Shown piece by piece: positions 36,435 through 44,308 of a stretch of 64,000 bases of DNA. Position numbers and translations under genes: made by a program. The stretch's first letter is position 1. Each line of letters begins with the position of its first letter. Location: contig NZ_CP033367.1 in the NCBI RefSeq assembly GCF_013170845.1, positions 5,395,001-5,459,000 of the forward strand, in the 5' to 3' direction. The notes under the pieces are model-generated. The model saw nothing but the letters and a program-made list of their open reading frames with translations, searched no databases and was not told where the DNA came from. Origin of the DNA: Mesorhizobium loti R88b. GTDB taxonomy: Bacteria > Pseudomonadota > Alphaproteobacteria > Rhizobiales > Rhizobiaceae.

Positions 36435-36867
36435 AAAGTTAAAAAACGGGTCTGGGTATTCTTTGCTGAAGGACAGCGTTCCCTGCCCCATCCCCACTAC
36501 CGAAAAAGATGCGCACCGCGCCGCTTCCTCGAAACCGACATTACCCATGAGGCGGCGGCGTTCAACAACGATCGTACCGGCGAAAGGGCTGTCCGGCTGC
36601 TATCCCCCGGCGTTGTTGCACAAATGACACGATTTGGCCTCACTCAGAAAGCTCTCGTTAACCATCAGGCCTCCTGCAGCCGCTTATTTCCCGACGAATC
36701 CGACAATCCATCGATGGAATCATGGCAGGGCCGCGAGTCACCAGCCAGGGAGTTGCCGCAAAACGGCCGTACCAGGTAACCCGCGGTTCCGGCCCGCTGT
36801 TATTTTTCCATATAATGATGCGGGCTTGTTGATTGTGCCGGCGCTTTTCTTTATCCAGCGGCGCAAC
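36435..36867. other. Upstream region of porin 2 and tRNA-Ser
   Basis: About 430 bases. It holds the conserved element GTTGCACAAATGACAC at 36615-36630 and AT-rich sequence near 36800-36835 (TTATTTTTCCATATAATGAT) that could be the tRNA promoter. No protein gene is convincing here. Confidence 0.55.
36615..36630 (-). promoter_or_regulatory. Conserved element upstream of porin 2
   Basis: GTTGCACAAATGACAC, one base different from the element at 14483-14498 upstream of porin 1 and at nearly the same distance from the start codon (198 versus 191 bases). Not found upstream of porin 3, which has less than 100 bases of leader. Confidence 0.5.
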
Positions 36868-36958
36868 GGAGAGGTGGCCGAGTGGTCGAAGGCGCTCCCC
36901 TGCTAAGGGAGTAGAGGTCAAAAGCTTCTCGTGGGTTCGAATCCCATCCTCTCCGCCA
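36868..36958 (+). tRNA. tRNA-Ser (anticodon GCU)
   Basis: 91-base class II tRNA. Acceptor GGAGAGG (36868-36874) pairs with CCTCTCC (36948-36954), followed by discriminator G and encoded CCA at 36956-36958. The anticodon stem-loop CTCCCCTGCTAAGGGAG gives GCU, the variable arm is long, and the T loop reads GGGTTCGAATCCC. It reads serine codons AGC/AGU. The encoded CCA and the 3' T-arm are common attachment sites of integrative elements. Confidence 0.97.
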
Positions 36959-37015
36959 CCCTACGCCCTTCGGGCTTCGGGTGGCAGGCCACCCCGGTGC
37001 GCTAAGGGCGTAGGG
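36959..37015. repeat. Long structured inverted repeat directly after tRNA-Ser
   Basis: CCCTACGCCCTT (36959-36970) and AAGGGCGTAGGG (37004-37015) are perfect 12-base arms. Inside, GGGTGG (36979-36984) pairs with CCACCC (36989-36994). It begins at the base following the tRNA CCA and ends 35 bases before the GIY-YIG start. It may serve as tRNA terminator or be a REP-like element. Confidence 0.75.
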
Positions 37016-37050
37016 TGTCGCCCGAAGCTACGGAGTAGCATAGGGGGACT

Positions 37051-37302
37051 ATGTGGTACGTCTATTTCCTGCAGCTCCATAATGGTGACGTCTATGTCGG
37101 GTCGACAAACGACCTTCGATGCCGGTTCGAATCACATCAATCAGGCTATGTGACATCGACCAAGGCTCATCTGCCTGTCGCCTTGAAGACGTATATTGCG
37201 GTCGAAACCGAGGCCAATGCACGGCAGTTGGAGCGGTATTTCAAGACCGGATCGGGCAAGGCTTTTGCTAGCAAGCGATTTTGGCGAACCGAGCCCCGCT
37301 GA
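37051..37302 (+). CDS. Small GIY-YIG domain protein
   Basis: 83 residues, almost only a GIY-YIG module: MWYVYFLQLHNGDVYVGSTN contains the paired YVY/YVG motifs, followed by the conserved Arg in DLRCRFESHQSG and the Glu region in ANARQLERYFKTGSG. Such stand-alone (UPF0213-like) proteins are candidate DNA endonucleases, but the activity of most is untested. It sits behind tRNA-Ser and a long hairpin, between the divergent porins 2 and 3. Confidence 0.88.
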   Translation: MWYVYFLQLHNGDVYVGSTNDLRCRFESHQSGYVTSTKAHLPVALKTYIAVETEANARQLERYFKTGSGKAFASKRFWRTEPR

Positions 37303-37334
37303 CGGCCCACGATGTTATCTATCTGATATAGAAC

Positions 37335-37361
37335 AAAAAACAGCCATTAGATCTGTTTTTT
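37335..37361 (+). terminator. Weak hairpin after GIY-YIG gene
   Basis: AAAAAACAG (37335-37343) and CTGTTTTTT (37353-37361) can pair around a 9-base loop and end in a T run. The stem is almost all A-T, so it is a weak terminator at best. It lies upstream of porin 3 and may belong to its leader instead. Confidence 0.35.
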
Positions 37362-37382
37362 TCTGAACTCCGCTCTCGATTC

Positions 37383-37581
37383 TGACTGGAGGTCAGAAAA
37401 TGAACATTAAGAGCCTTCTCCTCGGCTCCGCTGCGGCCCTGATCGCAGTTTCCGGTGCGCGCGCCGCCGACGCCGTCGTCGTCGCCGAGCCGGAACCCGC
37501 TGAATACGTCAAGATCTGCGACGTCTACGGCGCTGGCTACTTCTACATCCCCGGCACCGAAACCTGCCTGCGCATCGGCGG
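37383..37581 (+). repeat. 199-bp perfect inverted repeat, right arm (porin 3 5' end)
   Basis: Identical to the reverse complement of 36236-36434. Identity ends sharply at the codon after RIGG, where porin 3 has YVRYD and porin 2 has YIRYD with different codons. Confidence 0.9.
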
Positions 37582-38587
37582 TTATGTCCGTTACGACATC
37601 GGCGCTGGCGATGTTGGCGAGTTCACCGGCGCACGCGCCGACGACGTCGTCAACGGCAAGAACCAGGGCACTTACTACAAAGACGCTCGCTTCACGCTGA
37701 AGACCTGGACGGGCCAGGAAACCGAACTCGGCACCTTGAAGACCTATACCGAAACGCGCCTGAACTTCCAGAACAGCCCCCTGGACAACGGTAACGATAA
37801 TAACGCTCACAACAACATCGACCAGCATTTCGCCTGGATCCAGCTTGGCGGCCTGCGTGTAGGCGAAGACGAGTCGGCATTCGACACTTTCGTCGGCTAC
37901 GCCGGCAACGTCATCAACGACACCATCGTTCCCTACGGCGGGTTCAAGACCGGTGTCGTTCAGTACTACTTCGACGCCGGCAACGGATTCTCGGCAATGG
38001 CCTCTCTCGAAGAAGGTTCGGGCGGCGCCGATCAGAGATATGCAAGTTATGGTTACGGCACCGCCACGGTCGACAGCTATGTTCCGCATATCGTCGGCGG
38101 CTTGAAGTACACGCAGGGCTGGGGTGATATCGTCGGCGTTGTCGCCTATGACAGCAATTACGAATACGCCTCGGGCAAGGTTCGCGTGGACGTGAACGTT
38201 TCCAGTGCACTGTCGCTGTTCGGCATGTTCGGCTACGCCAGCGAGGGAAAGCTTAACGACAACCGCTTCAGCACCGACCCCGACATCTCCTTTGCCAACG
38301 GCCGCGGCTTCTACAAGCCGTGGGGTGGCAAATGGGGCTTCTGGGCCGGCGGCACCTACAAGTTCAACGAGAAGGCCTCGTTCAACCTCCAGGTGTCGGG
38401 CGATCAGTGGAAGGACTACGGTGTTGCGGCGAACATTGCCTACACCCTCGTTCCCGGCTTCACGATCACGCCCGAAGTTGACTACCAGCACGTTGGTTCG
38501 GGCGCGATCGACGCCGGCAACGTTTGGGCTGGCGCCGAGAAGAAGAACGCCGTCGGCGGTATCATTCGCTTCCAGCGTGATTTCTAA
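37400..38587 (+). CDS. Outer-membrane porin (RopA-like), copy 3
   Basis: 395 residues, signal peptide as in copies 1 and 2, ribosome site GGAGG, C-terminal RFQRDF. Loops differ from copy 2 at residues 75-90 (GAGDVGEFTGARADDVVNGK), 120-140 and 275-300. Its leader between the GIY-YIG gene and the ATG is only 97 bases and lacks the element shared by porins 1 and 2, so it is probably regulated differently or read from an upstream promoter. Confidence 0.94.
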   Translation: MNIKSLLLGSAAALIAVSGARAADAVVVAEPEPAEYVKICDVYGAGYFYIPGTETCLRIGGYVRYDIGAGDVGEFTGARADDVVNGKNQGTYYKDARFTLKTWTGQETELGTLKTYTETRLNFQNSPLDNGNDNNAHNNIDQHFAWIQLGGLRVGEDESAFDTFVGYAGNVINDTIVPYGGFKTGVVQYYFDAGNGFSAMASLEEGSGGADQRYASYGYGTATVDSYVPHIVGGLKYTQGWGDIVGVVAYDSNYEYASGKVRVDVNVSSALSLFGMFGYASEGKLNDNRFSTDPDISFANGRGFYKPWGGKWGFWAGGTYKFNEKASFNLQVSGDQWKDYGVAANIAYTLVPGFTITPEVDYQHVGSGAIDAGNVWAGAEKKNAVGGIIRFQRDF

Positions 38588-38614
38588 GACCAGATATTTC
38601 TGGGGAGACAGGAG

Positions 38615-38647
38615 ACCCGGCGGGCAACCGCCGGGTTTTTCTTTTTT
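38615..38647 (+). terminator. Rho-independent terminator of porin 3
   Basis: ACCCGGCGG (38615-38623) and CCGCCGGGT (38628-38636) form a perfect 9-bp stem with GCAA loop, followed by TTTTTCTTTTTT. Confidence 0.93.
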
Positions 38648-38648
38648 G

Positions 38649-38695
38649 ATGCATGCCGGTCCTCCAACGCCACTGCGCACTTTGAGCATGCATCA
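38649..38695. repeat. Intergenic palindromic repeat A, diverged copy 5
   Basis: GATGCATGCCGGTCCTCCAA ... GCACTTTGAGCATGCATC. Perfect GATGCATG/CATGCATC ends, and the inner part resembles the other A copies with several changes. Confidence 0.55.
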
Positions 38696-38937
38696 ATTGG
38701 CTGCAGCCTCACAGCTTCGTCGTCCTTGGGCGGAGCGTAGCGAAGCCGCAAGGATGCATGCATGAGTTTTGCCGGGGGTGCGGTGGAGCAAGTTCTGCAC
38801 CGCTGCGGCGCTCTCAGGTAACATCAGAGAGACTCGGGGCAAGCAAGGTCCAGCCCGAAGGATGACGACGGCGCGCTGGCGTAGCATTGGCGATTAAACC
38901 AAGCGCCAAACCACCCTATAAAGGGCGTCACTATCGG

Positions 38938-40620
38938 TCAAACGTCGGCGAGGTCTCCCAACGCTTCAATCAAAGGCTGGATCTCGTTTTCGTAATTCTT
39001 CCAGCGCTTCACGGAGGATTTGTAGATCGGCTGACGGACCTGCCAGCGGCTGGGCGTGGTGACCGCCCCTTCCCTATCGAAGAAGCGCAGGCATGCGTCA
39101 TCCCAGGGCAGGCCGAGATAATCGATGAGCCGGCGCGACTGCGCCTCTTGATCCTCAACAAGTGTCTCATAGCGATTTTCAAAGATACGACCCGGGAAAA
39201 CCTCGTTCCAGTGACGCATCAAGCGGTCATATTCCCGGTAGTAGAGGCCGAGTGCCCGCAGGTCTGAATTGTAGCTGTGTGCCGAGTTGAAAGGCAGGAC
39301 AAAGCATGACACGCAATTGTCGATGGCATCCCGGCGGCAGTGAATGATACGGGCATTGGGAAAGAGCAGGGTGAGGAGGCCGATCAATTCGAAATTGTGC
39401 GGCATCTTATCCACGATGCGCTGTGCGGTTGGAGCGCGCTCCCTCAAATAAGATAGGTGCTCTTCGGCCAACGTCCTCGACAAGCTTTCAGTGACCGTCG
39501 TGACCGGCTTTTTCAAATCGAAAGCCGAGGATTTCAGACCGATCGCGTTGGCTACCCGACTCAGTTTGGTGAGCTCTCCGGCGCCATGGACCTCCGGATG
39601 ACTGGCGCATATCTGTTCGGTAAGCGTTGTGCCGGAACGCGGCACCCCGACCACGAACACAGGGGCTTCCGAAGAATTGCCGTAGCCGGACCTTTCGGCA
39701 AAGAAGTCCGCCGTGAAGGTCTCGATCGATGCGTCAATGAAGCGGCGGTACTGGTCTATGTCAAATCTATAGCCTTCTGCCTGCTTCGCCTTCTTGAAAT
39801 GGTCGAAGGCTTCCGCATAGCGCTTGAGGTCGTTTTCCACCTTACCGGCGGCGTAGTTGAGACTCGCTTTCGCCGCCGGCTTAATTCCCGGACTCTCCAA
39901 CTCGCGCAGGATCGGCTGGAGTTCGGCCGGCTCCTCGGTGAATTTTCGGGTCTGCACAAGGTCGTAATAGGCCGCCCCTACGTCGACGCGGCGTTCGATC
40001 GCCTCCTTAAGAAAGACGCCGGCCTCGTCCATGCGCCCAAGACCAGTGAGCGCAGCAGCCATGCCGATCCGCGCCTTGGGGTGATTACGGTTAATCTTCA
40101 GCGCCTTCTCATAAAGCGGCAAGGCCAAATCGGGTTTGTCGTATTGGGTATAAACACGCCCCAAGGCACACAGTGCCTCTACAAGATCGGGCTGCACTTC
40201 CAGGGCATAGCGAATGTGTTTGATCGCAGCGGAAAACTCGCTCAGCTTGCCATAGGCCTCACCGAGGCTAAGATGATAATAGGGGTTTCCAGGCTCCTCG
40301 CCGACCGCGCGTGCGAAATAACGCAGGGACGCCTCGTCGTCGTAGCCCAGATAGACGGTGCCCAATATGTAGAGCGCCAGCGGATGGTTTGGCGTGCGCG
40401 TCAGCACCTCGAGGCATATGTCCTGGGCCTCGGCCAGCCGCTTGGCCTGTTGATGTTCATACGCCTGCACCAGCAATTGGTCATCAGCCCGCGCACGCGC
40501 GTCATTGGCCGCGCGCTCGAGTGGTTTTGCTACTGTCGGATTTGCTTGAGGCAAGCGCGGCTTCGGCGCGGGACCAGACTTGAGGTGTTTTGCCCAGGCG
40601 GGTGGCAGACGGTTGTTCAT
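38938..40620 (-). CDS. TPR-repeat sulfotransferase family protein
   Basis: 560 residues. N-terminal tetratricopeptide repeats (about residues 45-270; for example ALYILGTVYLGYDDEASLRY) are followed by a Sulfotransfer_3-type domain. The PAPS-binding loop is VFVVGVPRSGTTLTEQIC, with 3'-phosphate-binding RRDAIDNCVSCFV. TPR-sulfotransferase fusions occur widely in alphaproteobacteria; the acceptor (protein tyrosine, lipid or carbohydrate) is not known. No PAPS-synthesis genes are near. No signal peptide or membrane helix is seen. Confidence 0.88.
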   Translation of the reverse strand: MNNRLPPAWAKHLKSGPAPKPRLPQANPTVAKPLERAANDARARADDQLLVQAYEHQQAKRLAEAQDICLEVLTRTPNHPLALYILGTVYLGYDDEASLRYFARAVGEEPGNPYYHLSLGEAYGKLSEFSAAIKHIRYALEVQPDLVEALCALGRVYTQYDKPDLALPLYEKALKINRNHPKARIGMAAALTGLGRMDEAGVFLKEAIERRVDVGAAYYDLVQTRKFTEEPAELQPILRELESPGIKPAAKASLNYAAGKVENDLKRYAEAFDHFKKAKQAEGYRFDIDQYRRFIDASIETFTADFFAERSGYGNSSEAPVFVVGVPRSGTTLTEQICASHPEVHGAGELTKLSRVANAIGLKSSAFDLKKPVTTVTESLSRTLAEEHLSYLRERAPTAQRIVDKMPHNFELIGLLTLLFPNARIIHCRRDAIDNCVSCFVLPFNSAHSYNSDLRALGLYYREYDRLMRHWNEVFPGRIFENRYETLVEDQEAQSRRLIDYLGLPWDDACLRFFDREGAVTTPSRWQVRQPIYKSSVKRWKNYENEIQPLIEALGDLADV

Positions 40621-40735
40621 TGAATCTTGCTAGCAAAAAGCCACGAAGGAATCCAGCCTTCTGCACACTCCGCAAGCTTGCGCCCACCTTGTCGCCACGC
40701 TAGCAAGAAACTCCCTTTCCACGCGAGCTTCCGCC

Positions 40736-41848
40736 ATGAGCCAACGCCCTTCCCTCACGCCGCTCATCGCAGCGCTTCCCTCGACAGTGCCCTTCGTCGG
40801 CCCGGAAGCGCAGGAGCGTGAGCGCGGGCGCGCTTTCCGCGCCCGCATCGGCGCCAATGAGAGCAGCTTTGGACCTTCGCCGCGCGTCATTGCGCGCATG
40901 GCCGAGATCGCCCGTGACATGTGGATGTATTGCGATCCCGACAATTACGATCTCAGGGTTGCAGCCGCCGCGCATCACGACATGGCTGTCGACAACGTGG
41001 TTGTCGGTGAAGGCATAGACGGCCTGCTCAGCCTGGTGGCGCGCATGTATGTGGCATCAGGCGATGCCGTGGTCACGTCGCTCGGTGCCTATCCGACCTT
41101 CAACTTCCATGTTGCCGCCGTCGGCGGAAGGCTGGTCACCGTCCCTTACGAAAACGATCGGGAAAGCCTGGACGGCCTGCTCGCGGCGGTCACTAGGGAA
41201 AAGGCGCCGCTGGTCTATCTGTCCAACCCGGACAATCCTATGGGCAGTTGGTGGGAAGCGGACGAGATCATTCGCTTCATCGAAGCGTTGCCGGAAACCA
41301 CCATGCTGGTGCTCGACGAAGCCTATGGCGAATTGGGGCCGGCCTCTGCCCTGCCGCCGATCGATGTTTCCAGACCGAATGTCATCCGCATGCGAACCTT
41401 TTCAAAGGCTTATGGGCTGGCCGGTATACGGTGCGGCTATGCAGTGGCGGAGACGCAAGTGATCCGCGATTTCGAGAAGATCCGCAACCACTACGGCGTC
41501 AGCCGCATGGCGCAGATCGCCGGCGTCGAGGCGCTCGCCGACCAGGCCTATCTCGAGACTGTGGTGACGCGGGTGGCGGCCGGGCGCCGGCGCATCGCTG
41601 ACATCGCCGAGCAGAACGGGCTGGCTCCGCTGGCCTCGGCGACCAATTTCGTCACTATCGACTGCGGCCAGGACGGCGCCTTCGCGCTTAAAGTACTGCA
41701 AGGGCTGCTGTCGCGCGACGTGTTCATCCGCAAGCCGATGGTGCCGGTGCTCGACCGTTGCATCCGCGTCAGTGTCGGCCTCGACCACGAACTGGACATT
41801 TTTGCCGAGGAGTTGCCCGGCGCGCTGGCAGCAGCACGAGGGAATTAG
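40736..41848 (+). CDS. PLP-dependent aminotransferase, HisC-like
   Basis: 370-residue fold-type I class I/II aminotransferase close to histidinol-phosphate aminotransferases. Pyridoxal-phosphate lysine in MRTFSKAYGLAGIRCGYAVA, conserved LSNPDNPMGSWW (Asn contact), LDEAYGE (Asp) and the C-terminal Arg in DRCIRVSVG are present. It may supply histidine, aromatic or other amino acids. It stands alone, not in a his operon, so a specific substrate is not assigned. Confidence 0.87.
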   Translation: MSQRPSLTPLIAALPSTVPFVGPEAQERERGRAFRARIGANESSFGPSPRVIARMAEIARDMWMYCDPDNYDLRVAAAAHHDMAVDNVVVGEGIDGLLSLVARMYVASGDAVVTSLGAYPTFNFHVAAVGGRLVTVPYENDRESLDGLLAAVTREKAPLVYLSNPDNPMGSWWEADEIIRFIEALPETTMLVLDEAYGELGPASALPPIDVSRPNVIRMRTFSKAYGLAGIRCGYAVAETQVIRDFEKIRNHYGVSRMAQIAGVEALADQAYLETVVTRVAAGRRRIADIAEQNGLAPLASATNFVTIDCGQDGAFALKVLQGLLSRDVFIRKPMVPVLDRCIRVSVGLDHELDIFAEELPGALAAARGN

Positions 41849-42067
41849 CGCATTTCGCAGCGTCAGGATGCCGGCGCTCCGCCAAGCAAAGACCTGACTC
41901 AGATCAGCATATCTGACAACTCGCTGGCTCCCTCTTCGCCTAAGCCTGTGGTCAAGCCGGCGAGATCGCGATCCATAGCCGCCCGAAGTCCCAAATTCAA
42001 TGGCATCTCCCCGAGGTCGGTTGCCTTCGCTCGATCCTGCGCCAGACTCTATGCAAGGGAGTGAGCC

Positions 42068-42352
42068 ATGAACGATCGGAAAAGGGCGGCGCAGGCGCGC
42101 GTGTACGGCAAGGTGCAAGGCGTCGGCTACAGGATCTGGGCGAGAGGCGAAGCGACAGGGCTTGGGCTGACGGGCTGGGTGCGCAATGAAAGAGACGGCT
42201 CGGTAACGGCATGGCTTGCCGGCACCGACGCGGCGGTTTCGGCCATGATCGAACGGCTTTGGCAAGGCCCGGCGGGCGCTTCAGTGTCGTGGATCGACGC
42301 GGAAGAGCTCGAGACGTGGAACGAGCCTAGAGACTTCAGAATCGTCGCATAG
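42068..42352 (+). CDS. acyP: Acylphosphatase
   Basis: 94 residues, full family length. It has the RVYGKVQGVGYRIWARGEA active-site motif (catalytic Arg in GYR) and GLTGWVRNERDGSVTAWLAG containing the catalytic Asn. It hydrolyses acyl phosphates such as carbamoyl- or acetyl-phosphate in the cytoplasm. A GGGAGTGAG ribosome site precedes the ATG. Confidence 0.93.
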   Translation: MNDRKRAAQARVYGKVQGVGYRIWARGEATGLGLTGWVRNERDGSVTAWLAGTDAAVSAMIERLWQGPAGASVSWIDAEELETWNEPRDFRIVA

Positions 42353-42423
42353 GCGTATAGTTTTTCAACGGTCTTGAATTAATTGAACGTTTGTTTTATT
42401 ACTGCCGCCTTAACGAGGCGAGT

Positions 42424-43074
42424 ATGGCGCGCACAATCGGATCCGATGGCGAAAAGACCGAGGCGGCAGTCCGCGAAGCAGCGGTCAACCTGATCGCGCG
42501 CTACGGTTACGAGGCGATGTCGATGCGCCAATTGGCGGCCGAGGTCGGCGTCCAGGCCGCCGCACTCTACCGCTATTTCCCGACCAAGGAAGACTTGCTG
42601 TTCACCCTGATGCGCGAGCATATGGAAGGGCTTCGCGAGGTCTGGGAACGCGCCCGCCCAGCCGATGCCGATCCGGCAGAACAGCTTGCGGCCTACGTGC
42701 GCAACCACATCGCTTTCCATATCGAGCGCCGGCACGCCACGCATGTGTCGAACATGGAGTTGCGCAGCCTGTCTCCCGACAGGCTGACACTGATCCTGCG
42801 CATGCGCACGGCCTACGAAAAGGATCTGCGCACGATCCTGCGCGATGGCGCTGAGGCTGGCGTCTTCAGCATTGAGGACACCGGCCTGACGGCCATGGCG
42901 CTGATCCAGATGATGACCGGCGTCATCGTCTGGTTTCGCCCGGGCGAGCGGCTGTCGATCGCTGAAGTGACGGCGACATATCTTTCGATGACAATGCGCC
43001 TCGTTGGCGCGCACACGGACACCTACAGCGCCGCGCATCCCACCGGACGCGCAAAGGACGCTGTAGCACTGTAA
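42424..43074 (+). CDS. TetR-family regulator of the leucine/isovalerate operon
   Basis: 216 residues from the ATG at 42424 (MARTIGSDGEKTEAAVREAA); the frame opens earlier, but that lies in the promoter. TetR helix-turn-helix YGYEAMSMRQLAAEVGVQAA then LYRYFPTKEDLLF, with a variable ligand-binding C-domain. It lies directly upstream of isovaleryl-CoA dehydrogenase in the same direction, so control of the operon by an acyl-CoA ligand is likely. The AT-rich stretch at 42377-42405 (TTGAATTAATTGAACGTTTG) is the probable operator/promoter. Confidence 0.88.
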   Translation: MARTIGSDGEKTEAAVREAAVNLIARYGYEAMSMRQLAAEVGVQAAALYRYFPTKEDLLFTLMREHMEGLREVWERARPADADPAEQLAAYVRNHIAFHIERRHATHVSNMELRSLSPDRLTLILRMRTAYEKDLRTILRDGAEAGVFSIEDTGLTAMALIQMMTGVIVWFRPGERLSIAEVTATYLSMTMRLVGAHTDTYSAAHPTGRAKDAVAL

Positions 43075-43080
43075 TTTCGC

Positions 43081-43124
43081 GCATGTTCCTTTCCGGAAAT
43101 CGAAGTCGATTTTCGGGGTCATGC
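43081..43124. repeat. Intergenic palindromic repeat B, copy 2
   Basis: GCATGTTCCTTTCCGGAAAT ... CGATTTTCGGGGTCATGC. GCATG and CATGC ends, inner CCGGAAA/TTTTCGG pairing. Fills the gap between the TetR gene and isovaleryl-CoA dehydrogenase. Confidence 0.6.
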
Positions 43125-43143
43125 GGCACTGGGGAGGAACGGC

Positions 43144-44307
43144 ATGTACACGAACACGCTCAGCTTCGGGCATGACGAGGACATCGAGGCGCTGCGCGAC
43201 CTGGTGCGCCGCTTTGCGCAGGACAAGATCGCGCCGATCGCCGGCGACATCGATCGCCAGAACGAATTTCCGGCGCATCTGTGGCGCGAACTCGGTGCGC
43301 TCGGCCTGTTGGGCATAACGGCCGATCCCGATTTCGGCGGCAGCGGCATGGGTTATCTCGCTCACGTGATTGCGGTGGAAGAGATTTCCCGCGCGTCGGC
43401 GTCGGTCGGCCTCTCCTACGGCGCTCATTCCAATCTCTGCGTCAACCAGATCAACCGCTGGGCAACGCCGACGCAGAAGGAGAAATTCCTGCCGCCGCTG
43501 TGCTCGGGCGAGCGGGTCGGCGCGCTGGCAATGTCGGAATCCGGCTCCGGCTCCGACGTTGTCTCGCTCAAGTTGCGCGCCGAAAAGCGCAATGACCGCT
43601 ATGTGCTCAATGGCACCAAGATGTGGATCACCAACGGACCGGACGCCGAAACGCTGGTCGTCTATGCCAAGACCGATCCGGACCGGAAATCGCGTGGCAT
43701 CACCGCCTTCATCGTCGAAAAGGCGATGGCCGGATTTTCCGTGGCGCAAAAACTCGACAAGCTCGGCATGCGCGGCTCCAACACCGGGGAACTCGTGTTC
43801 GAAAATGTCGAAGTGCCTTTCGACAATGTGCTGCACGAGGAAGGCCGCGGCGTTGAAGTGCTGATGTCGGGCCTCGACTATGAGCGCACCGTGCTTGCCG
43901 GCGGCCCGATTGGATTGATGGCGGCGTGCCTCGACGTGGCAATCCCTTACGTTCACGAGCGCAAGCAGTTCGGTCAGCCGATCGGCGAGTTCCAGCTGGT
44001 GCAAGGCAAGCTTGCCGACATGTATACGACGATGAACGCCGCGCGCGCCTATGTCTATTCCGTCGCCGCCGCCTGCGATCGCGGCCAGACGACGCGCAAG
44101 GATGCGGCCGGGTGTGTGCTGTTTGCCGCCGAAAAGGCGACGCAGATGGCACTCGACGCGCTGCAACTGCTGGGCGGCAATGGCTATATCAATGACTATC
44201 CGACAGGACGCCTGCTTCGCGACGCCAAGCTCTACGAGATCGGCGCCGGCACCAGCGAGATCCGCCGCTGGCTGATCGGCCGCGAGATCATGGCGGAGGG
44301 GGTGTAG
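43144..44307 (+). CDS. ivd: Isovaleryl-CoA dehydrogenase
   Basis: 387-residue acyl-CoA dehydrogenase that oxidises isovaleryl-CoA to 3-methylcrotonyl-CoA in leucine catabolism, passing electrons to ETF. Motifs: [17 protein letters not shown] (FAD/substrate), [20 protein letters not shown] and [21 protein letters not shown] with the ensuing [19 protein letters not shown]. Identity as the isovaleryl member rests on the methylcrotonyl-CoA carboxylase genes that follow, starting one base after its stop. ETF-quinone oxidoreductase for the electrons lies at 57202. Confidence 0.93.
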   Translation: MYTNTLSFGHDEDIEALRDLVRRFAQDKIAPIAGDIDRQNEFPAHLWRELGALGLLGITADPDFGGSGMGYLAHVIAVEEISRASASVGLSYGAHSNLCVNQINRWATPTQKEKFLPPLCSGERVGALAMSESGSGSDVVSLKLRAEKRNDRYVLNGTKMWITNGPDAETLVVYAKTDPDRKSRGITAFIVEKAMAGFSVAQKLDKLGMRGSNTGELVFENVEVPFDNVLHEEGRGVEVLMSGLDYERTVLAGGPIGLMAACLDVAIPYVHERKQFGQPIGEFQLVQGKLADMYTTMNAARAYVYSVAAACDRGQTTRKDAAGCVLFAAEKATQMALDALQLLGGNGYINDYPTGRLLRDAKLYEIGAGTSEIRRWLIGREIMAEGV

Positions 44308-44308
44308 C

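Larger units (their letters stand above)
38588..38937. other. Intergenic region after porin 3
   Basis: 350 bases between porin 3 and the convergent sulfotransferase gene. It holds the porin terminator, a diverged repeat-A element (38649-38695) and a further hairpin-forming stretch with TCCTTG (38723-38728) and CAAGGA (38749-38754). No gene is visible. Confidence 0.6.

Noticed and set aside
35191..36627. 478-codon plus-strand frame opposite porin 2, and a similar minus-strand frame at 37319-38689 opposite porin 3
   Set aside because: The two resemble one another only because the porins do; they start outside the gene and have no ribosome site.
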